64,000 nt of DNA. It comes from Gnetum montanum. Taxonomy: Eukaryota > Streptophyta > Gnetopsida > Gnetales > Gnetaceae. Made by a program: the position numbers and the translations under genes. Below are positions 57,647 to 64,000 of the stretch, in pieces (positions within the stretch are counted from its first letter, which is position 1; every line of letters starts with the position of its first letter). The DNA is taken from NCBI GenBank assembly GCA_015680685.1, contig MNCI01024968.1, positions 42,772 to 106,771 of the forward strand, given 5' to 3'. The notes beneath the pieces were generated by a model. That model was not told where the DNA came from. It searched no databases and was given only the letters and a program-made list of their open reading frames with translations.

Positions 57647-58470
57647 TGATGAATTGTAAATTGGATTTGTTGACTGGGCCCCATCGATGTAGTGTTTATT
57701 TTTTCCTATAAATACATGCTCATCCACCATATTTATGGCATATCTTATCATAGTGTAGTAGAGTTCTTGTAGTTTTTCTTCCCTAGAGTTAGAATATTTT
57801 CCCAAGTGCCCATAGTAGGAGTCATTGAGTGTATGGATCTTTATTTGAGCACTATTGTACCTGAGCATGGTAGTGTGTGTGACAATAAAGATGAGCTTTC
57901 TGATAAACCTTGCAATGCTTTGGCTAGATTAAATATTTTCTTCATGCATTCAATGTTTTCAGCAATTTTATTTAATACTTTTAAGTAATAAAGCTAAATT
58001 AAGTTAGATTAAGCTATATTAAATAGTGATTAATTAAGCACATAAGTACAACTGCTTTGAGCATGTGCATGATGCTTGGTGATCCCAGTAACGCTTAATG
58101 TTTGGTAACTCAACAATGTTATACGTGTTCAAGATGTGTACAGAAAGTGGGATTGGATGCTTATCTTAGGATTAATTAGATATTGGTTAGTTAGTTAGAA
58201 TAAATTAGCAATTAAATTACTTCATTCTTTTCATCCTTTATTTTAAGCATCCAAAACATAAAAATAAAAAAAAACATATGGCTCGATTACACTTAACCAT
58301 ACCTTTGCATATCACAAATGTAATTGGGAAGATAACGAATGATTATCAGGGCTTTCCACTTCCTAGAGGTTAGTGCACCAGAAGACAAAGGGTCCATGGA
58401 ATTCAACTGGATTACACATGAATGCTTAGTTATTCATATGGTTGAGCATAGGGGTATTCGCTACTCATCA
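57647..58470 (+). repeat. 5' LTR of element G
   Basis: 824 bp, TGATGAATTGTAAATTGG (like F's LTR) to CTACTCATCA. TATA in CCTATAAATACATG (about 57704-57717). Shares AGTTAGAATATTTTCCCAAG, GGATCTTTATTTGAGCA, CCTGAGCATGG and GACAATAAAGATGAGC blocks with B's LTR. No GATATC palindrome cluster and no tandem array in U3. Confidence 0.85.
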
Positions 58471-58471
58471 T

Positions 58472-58489
58472 TGGCACCATTGCCAATGA
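58472..58489 (+). other. primer-binding site of element G
   Basis: TGGCACCATTGCCAATGA; a decayed tRNA-Asp-type site, one base after the LTR. Confidence 0.75.
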
Positions 58490-58639
58490 CTCTTTTTGTT
58501 TAAAACATGCACTATCTAGGCATAGTGAATATCATTAACATTGTTGGACAAGCCCTAAGGTCAAAATCATTTTAAAAATAAATATAATAATTTAATCATA
58601 CTAATATCTTATTCTAATTGCAAAATTTCTTCTTCTCAC

Positions 58640-60631
58640 ATGTACAATGATACTAAACCACCAGTTCCTCAAGAATGCAGGGTGGTATATACTCATCCAG
58701 ATGAGTATGTGCTTGACTTCACCTTCATCTTGCATCAAGATGAACAACTATGATGGCGAGATATCAACGGTAACATTGTAATGCCTCCCAATCAATCTAT
58801 TCCTAGGATGTTGCTTAGAACTCTTAGGAGGTTGGACATCCAAGCTCTTCAAGAAGAGTACGTTGTGCATGACCATGATTACCAAGACTACCATTCCACT
58901 AAAACACAATGCAAGAGAGATCGACACCAGGCGAAGCACCATGAAGCTATGAAGGGGAAAAAATCCACCAATTCCTTGTTCTTGTTTAATCAAAATTATA
59001 ATGAGGATCATTCCTCTAGGGGTTCTAAACATGAAGATTCTCCACCCCTTGACATTGATGATGGAGGCGTGAACTTGAATCTACAGTCCACTATCAACAA
59101 TCTAGGTTTAGTCAAAAGTGGGAATTTAGACAAGGGCTTGGGCAAGCATCAAGATGAAAAGAAAGCTAATGAATGTGGCTATGACAAGCATAGAGAACAT
59201 GGTAGAAACCATGGTGGTGATATTCCTTCTCCCTCTTCATCTACATCTTCTTCTTTCTCTTCTAGTTTTGATAGATGCTGCACAAAGACGACCATGATGA
59301 AGGTGAATAGCAGGACAATAATGATTGTTGAGCCCACCATGAAAAAAGGGGTAGTAGAGGACATCATAGGCATCATCAAAATAATGATGATGATGAGCCT
59401 TTGCAAGCAACTCAGAGCATGCTAAATATTGTAGAGGTATAAAAATTCCAACCAAGCATGTAAAAGATTGTTGGATCAAACAACTTGGCATGAATAATAT
59501 CCCTAGATTTAAGGGGGGATATAACTCTGATCCACAAACATATCTTCAAGCCTTTCACAATGCTATGCCTACAAAATATTGAAAATTATTGGTAGAAATT
59601 AAATCCATTTTGCAAGACACTCATAAAGGAAGCATAAAGCTAGTATTAGCCCTTGGAGTCGAAATCTATCCAAAAGTGGAGTACAACGCTAGAGTTGTTC
59701 AATGATAAATATTAGACATACTTCCAAATTTCTAATCTAAGAAGAAAAATCTGAGGATGAAAGTAAGGAACACATGAACCCTTGAATGCAACCATGGGCA
59801 AATACTATTCTCTCATACATCGATGCCCTGGCCATGGTTATTTTCAATTAGAATAACTTTTCCACATCATAGATGGACTTCGAGTAGAAATGAGAACAAC
59901 TCTTAGGATCTATGATGAAGGAAGACTATCAAAACTTAGAGTCCATTAGATTGAAAGGCTAATAGAGCAGGTAGCAAAAGAAGAAGGATAGTTGAGAAAA
60001 TGGCAAAGTATCGAGGAGTATACCCAGGATCCTTCCATTAGAAAAAGGAAGGTCTAATTTTGCAACAACAAGGAGAAACCACTTGATGAGGTGGTGTAGT
60101 GAAAAACCTTGCCAATTCAAAAATATATTTTTAATATATCAACCAAGGATGATAAATTATGGGACTCTTTGGACAAAAAAATTCCAAATTACTATGAAAA
60201 TTACAAAAGAATCCAAAGAACAAAGTAGTGATCATGACCAAAAGAGGTAGAGAGAAGCTGAACATGCCTACCAAAGGGGTAAGGGCAAAGCTACTTCAAT
60301 AGAAGAGATTGTGGAGTCAAAATTAGATGAAAATCATGGGTGTGACATCTTCCAATATGAACATCCTAAAGGGTGTTACCCTATTGTGTTACACTTGTAG
60401 GAGTCTAGGGTGTATGCACTAAATCCTAAACTAGTAAGAAGAAAAGCACCCAGAAGATTATCTTATCCTCAAGGCAATCCAAGGTAGTTCCACCAACAAC
60501 AACAAGCTTATTATCCAAATGGAGCTCTACCATAGCCATATGAGTAATACTAGTAGTGGCAGCACCCACATTCATGTGATACAATCAAGCCTTATGATGT
60601 CCAACACTCAGTTCTCCAAGAATTGAACTTT
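58640..60631 (+). pseudogene. gag of element G
   Basis: Start ATG at 58640. N-terminal module with YTHPDEY, LDFTFILHQDEQL and WRDINGN, broken by one TGA where others have an Arg codon (about 58752). An open stretch (58781-59425) covers the linker. The core follows with many stops (HEPLNATMGKYYSLIHRCPG, IEQVAKEEG; 59500-60060). Zinc-knuckle-like CDIFQYEHPKGCY near 60340-60380 has lost the second Cys. The Pro/Gln-rich tail is shortened before H. Confidence 0.8.
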
Positions 60632-60636
60632 GGACC

Positions 60637-62017
60637 TGTAGCGACCGAAAATGTCGATGGTTGGAACACCGAGAGGTTATTAGGTGCACAGCCTAACCCT
60701 GAATCCGTGTGAGGGCCATGCTGGAGAAAAAAGAAATGGGGTGCCTTGAATGGCCTTGTCAATCAAACAAGGACTTACGTGATGTTAAAATGATCGTGTG
60801 TGAAAAGAGTTTATACTACGTTATGCGTGAGCATTAGGTCTGGCTTGGCTAGAGCGTAGCAGGATGTCCTAGCCTGAGAACAATGACGTGAATGTGTAGA
60901 TATGTATGAAATAGTAAGAAAGTACAAGCATTAAACTAAATGCTAGAGAGAAATGCTTGAGAAATGTAATAGAATTTGAGAACAGCAATGCACTGCCCCA
61001 AAAGAGGGAGCATGGTTAATTCAAAAAGCTATACATAGTGTACCATAGGCATAGTGGGAGCATAGTCACAGCCTCAGTGGAATTGGGTTGTCAAGTCTGG
61101 AGCTCTTCGTGATGAACCGTGCCTGCCAGGTTGGCCACCGCGATCTACCATGCAATGTTCTGTAGGGCTGCAATGGGCTCCAGTGGGTCGTGATGTGCAA
61201 CTCTGCCTCTCTACCTCTTTGCTGGTGTGGTGTGCTCTAGGTCTCGTTTGCCCACAAAGTTTAGTGCCCCCTTGCCAAAATGCCAAATGCCAAGTGCTTA
61301 AAAAGGCTCACATCTAGGGAATTCCAACCACTTGGAAATGCTAACAGTCTAGGAATGCCAACGGTCAAGGAATGTAACCATTAGAAGATGCCAACATTTA
61401 AGAGATGCTAACTCTTGGGGAATTCCAATGGTCAAGGAATGTAACTGCTAGGAGATGCCAACATTTAAGGAATTCCAATGATCAAGGAATGTAACCACTG
61501 GAAGATGCCAACATTTAAGGAATGCCAACCCTTGGGGAATTCCAATGGTCAAGGAATGTAACCGTTGGGAGATGCCAACATTTAAGGGATGGTAACTGCT
61601 GGGGAATGCCAATGGTCCAAGAATGTAACTACTGGGAGATGCCAACATTTAAGGAATGCCAACCCTTGGGGAATGCCAACGGTCTAGGAATGTAACCGCT
61701 GGGAGATGCCAACATTTAAAGAATGCCAACCCTTGGGGAATGCCAACAGTCTAGGAACATAACCCTTGGGTTCCCAGGGTATTTATAGGACTAGGCTTAG
61801 CCCAAAATGTGGATCAAGTCCCACGTGGCAGTGCGATGGGTGGGACCATGCTTGTCCCATGTTACGTGCTAGACACAGGACACTTGTAGTGTCAAGCTAG
61901 CTACACTGTGCTACGCTGCATAGCTTGAAAACTGTGCTACACCGAAAGTGCCATCGTTTTGAAACTTAGCCAAATTTGTAGTTGCGATGCCAAGACCCAA
62001 AATTTTATGGTGTTTCA
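60637..62017 (+). repeat. left LTR of element H
   Basis: Ends AATTTTATGGTGTTTCA, as the right copy does (GTGGTGTTTCA). Contains the 17/68-bp array (61315-61755) directly before a TATA-like GTATTTATAGGAC (about 61780-61792). The segment 61161-62017 is repeated at 62749-63635, each starting TGTAGG. Confidence 0.75.
61315..61755 (+). repeat. tandem array in left LTR of H
   Basis: About six to seven units of near 68 bp, each made of four 17-bp variants: GGAATTCCAATGGTCA, AGGAATGTAACCGCTGG, GAGATGCCAACATTTAA and GGAATGCCAACCCTTGG. Reading frames through it carry no information. Confidence 0.85.
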
Positions 62018-62748
62018 ATGGCCCCTCTTTTTTGATGTCTGGAGGAGTGGCCCAAGAGATGTCGATAAAGAATTACAAAACACCACAGTAGACATGTCAC
62101 CAACATCACTCGTCAGCACAAGATTGGATATCATTTTACCATGCTCAAGAGTGTTATGGGAATAACATTATGCTAGGGGAGAAGGGGTATAGGCAATGCT
62201 AGAGAGATGAAATTTGAATTGTGGGAATGAAATGCAAATAGTGGATCATGATGTAAGATGCAAATTCAGCATGGTTGACAGTGACCATGACATGATGTGG
62301 TTCACCCCTGAAACGTTGACCTCTTATTGGAGTGTTTATGAGAGCATCAAAGGCAATCTAAGGCTTGGCTAGTTGTAAAGCTACAACATTGTCAATTTTC
62401 CTGGGGATGTGCTTTGCCCCATTCTTTTTCTGTTTTTCTTTTTCTTTTTCTTTTTGTTGTGTTGTGAGGCAAAATTTTTTTTGGGTTCGGCTTACTACTG
62501 AATGTTAGCTACAAGTTGGCCATCAAGAAGATGGGCTTTGTTTCCCAGGGATGATTCATGTTACATCCACTTAGGCTTTGACTAGCCCACAAAGGCTCCC
62601 CATGGAACGAGTTGCGTTACATCCATCATGAGTTTAGTTGTTGATGTGAAGAGAATGCCATGTGCATCATAGTGTGTATGCATTGGGGGGATGTGAAATC
62701 ATGAGTATGGGAGAGATAAGAGGGTATTAGGATGAAGGAGTGGATGTG
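62018..62748 (+). other. internal region of element H
   Basis: 731 bp, no supported ORF. I do not recognise the primer site just after the LTR (ATGGCCCCTCTTTTT). A purine stretch GGGGGGATGTGA near 62684 could be a polypurine tract, though it lies about 60 bp before the right repeat. A T/C run lies at 62425-62455. Confidence 0.55.
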
Positions 62749-63635
62749 TGTAGGTTGTAGTGGGCCATGATGTGCAACTCTGCCTCTTTGCCGGTGTGGT
62801 GTGCTCTAGGTCTCGTTCGCCCATAGAGTTCAGTGCCCCCCTGCCAAAATGCCAAATGCCAAGTGCTTAAAAAGGCTCACATCCAGGGAATTCCAACCAC
62901 TTGGGAATGCCAACAGTCAAGGAATGTAACCGCTAGGAGATGCCAACATTTAAGGGATGCTAACTCATGGGGAATTCCAATGGTCAAGGAATGTAACCAC
63001 TGGGAGATGCCAACATTTAAGGAATGCCAACAGTCAAGGAATGTAACCGCTGGGAGATGCCAACATTTAAGGCATGCCAACCCTTGGGGAATTCCAACAA
63101 TCAAGGAATGTAACTGTTGGGAGATGCCAACATTTAAGGGATGCTAACTGCTAGGGAATGCCAATAGTACAGGAATCTAACCGCTGGGAGATGCCAACAT
63201 TTAAGGAATGCCAACCCTTGGGGAATTCCAATGGTCCATGAATGTAATTGCTGGGAGATGCCAATAATTAAGGAATGCTAACTGCTGGGAATGCCAATGG
63301 TTCTAGAATGTAACCAATGGGAGATGCCAACATTTAAAGAATGCCAACCCTTGGGGAATGCCAATGGTCCAAGAACATAACCCTTGGGTTCCCAGGGTAT
63401 TTATAGGACTAGGGTTAGCCCAAAATGTCGATCAAGTGCCATGTGGCAGTGCGATTGGTGGGACCATGCTTGTCCCATGTTACGTGCTAGACACAGGACG
63501 CTTGTAGTGTCAAGCTAGCTACGCTATGCTACGCTGCATAGCTTGAAAACTGTGCTACGCTGAAAGTGCCATCGTTCTGACACTTAGCCAAATTTGTAGT
63601 TGCGATGCCAAGACCTAAAATTTTGTGGTGTTTCA
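62749..63635 (+). repeat. right, shortened LTR of element H
   Basis: Aligns with 61161-62017, including TGATGTGCAACTCTGCCTC, the 17/68-bp array (62879-63375, about seven units), TATTTATAGGAC and the LTR end. The first 524 bp of the left copy are missing. Confidence 0.8.
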
Positions 63636-64000
63636 GGACCATTTTTAGAACATGCTCCACCAAAAGTCAAGATGCAATTGCAAAACTCTTCCATGTGATC
63701 AATCATCACTTCTAGTGGGGAGTGGTACATGGGAGAGACATATCTGTTTTGGAATATTAGAAAGGAAAGAGCCATTGTAATAATCAAGGACATTTATGTA
63801 TCCTACTCAGTGGAAGCTATTGCATAGGCTATTAATTTGCCTAATTCTATAACCCATCTAGCAAAGATCTCCACAAATGCAGATCCAGAGGTAAAAAGGA
63901 AGTGGACCTAGTAGTGTTATGAGGTTGACCACAAGGAGTTTGGCTCACTCACATTGGTAGAGTACATATACTTCAAGATAGCAACTTATCACCTCAATCC
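63636..64000 (+). pseudogene. second ORF of element G, start of Transposase_32-like domain
   Basis: Across the target duplication the reading resumes inside the domain: PKVKMQLQNSS, GEWYMGETYLFWN, AINLPNSITHL, STNADPEVKRKW and YFKIATYHL, collinear with F (GEWYLGEVYQFW, TYHLFP) and E. The first residues of the domain lie left of H, immediately after gag. At least four in-frame stops. The rest is off the window. Confidence 0.75.

Larger units (their letters stand above)
60637..63635 (+). mobile_element. LTR retroelement H with repeat-rich LTRs, no coding capacity
   Basis: 2,999 bp, TGTAGCGACCGAAAATGTCG to GTGGTGTTTCA, with a perfect 5-bp target duplication ggacc (60632-60636 and 63636-63640). 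The left LTR-like part is 60637-62017; the right copy, 62749-63635, lacks about 520 bp of its left end. Internal DNA (62018-62748) codes for nothing and is too short for gag or pol. Unrelated in sequence to the other elements here. A non-autonomous (TRIM/LARD-like) element is the simplest reading. Confidence 0.75.
57647..64000 (+). mobile_element. LTR retrotransposon G (right end outside), split by H
   Basis: Plus-strand element with 5' LTR, primer site, gag with the YTHPDEY module, and then, with no protease or spacer, the Transposase_32-like domain of the second ORF. Element H is inserted at the gag/ORF2 junction. The 3' end is off the window. Confidence 0.85.

Noticed and set aside
61448-63147. 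Open frames with repeated NVGIS, CWHLP or similar
   Set aside because: They are the 17/68-bp array of element H read in various frames.
61315-63375. Regularly spaced repeats that could suggest a CRISPR array
   Set aside because: Units are contiguous 17-bp variants without unique spacers, in a plant LTR element.

Overview
This window is plant nuclear DNA built almost entirely of nested, decayed LTR retrotransposons. Evidence for a plant: LTRs of 0.8-1.0 kb with TG...CA ends, primer-binding sites matching the 3' end of tRNA-Asp, Ty3/Gypsy (Athila-like) gag, protease, RT, RNase H and integrase sequences, and AT-rich introns and spacers with scaffold gaps. No intact protein-coding gene is present. 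Nothing is bacterial and there is no CRISPR array. I do not name a species.

Layout. 1-1242: 5' end of element A (minus strand), inserted in element F. 1248-6732: 3' two thirds of F (plus), with a long second ORF and the 3' LTR. 6928-14171: complete element B (plus), with gag and protease but no RT or integrase. 14172-18640: low-copy DNA with candidate host exons near 15.7 and 18.05-18.27 kb. 18640-21809: 3' half of element I (plus). 21810-27646: AT-rich DNA with a tRNA-derived SINE-like family in alternating orientations, a very degraded Ty1/Copia remnant and a possible MITE. 27867-53891: a three-level nest on the minus strand. Outer element E is split by C (35851-53100, target duplication tcaac). 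C is the only copy with RT, RNase H and integrase, and is itself split by D (43219-50268, target duplication gatgg). D is a sibling of B. 53892-55750: a 201-bp repeat of E's left flank, then candidate host exons. 56420-57646: a LINE fragment and a Tat-like Gypsy pol fragment around a gap. 57647-64000: element G (plus), split by element H (60637-63635, target duplication ggacc).

How the parts relate. A, B, C, D, E, F, G and I share LTR end sequences, a GTGGGGGTA-type polypurine tract and a tRNA-Asp primer site, so they form one superfamily. B and D carry the same internal deletion of pol, which suggests a non-autonomous lineage once mobilised by a C-like partner. E, F, G and I carry a second ORF where Athila elements have their env-like ORF. 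It has a plant-transposon-protein-like domain followed by a long predicted coiled coil. In F this ORF has about 25 in-frame stops, mostly TAG, with no frameshift over 1.8 kb, the pattern expected from loss of methylated cytosine. Every copy is broken. The most notable signals are this ORF family, the shared deletion junction, the conserved N-terminal gag module, the repeat or palindrome clusters placed just upstream of the TATA box in three LTR types, a conserved purine-rich motif in the noncoding spacer, and the 200-bp direct repeats that abut the outer nested element.
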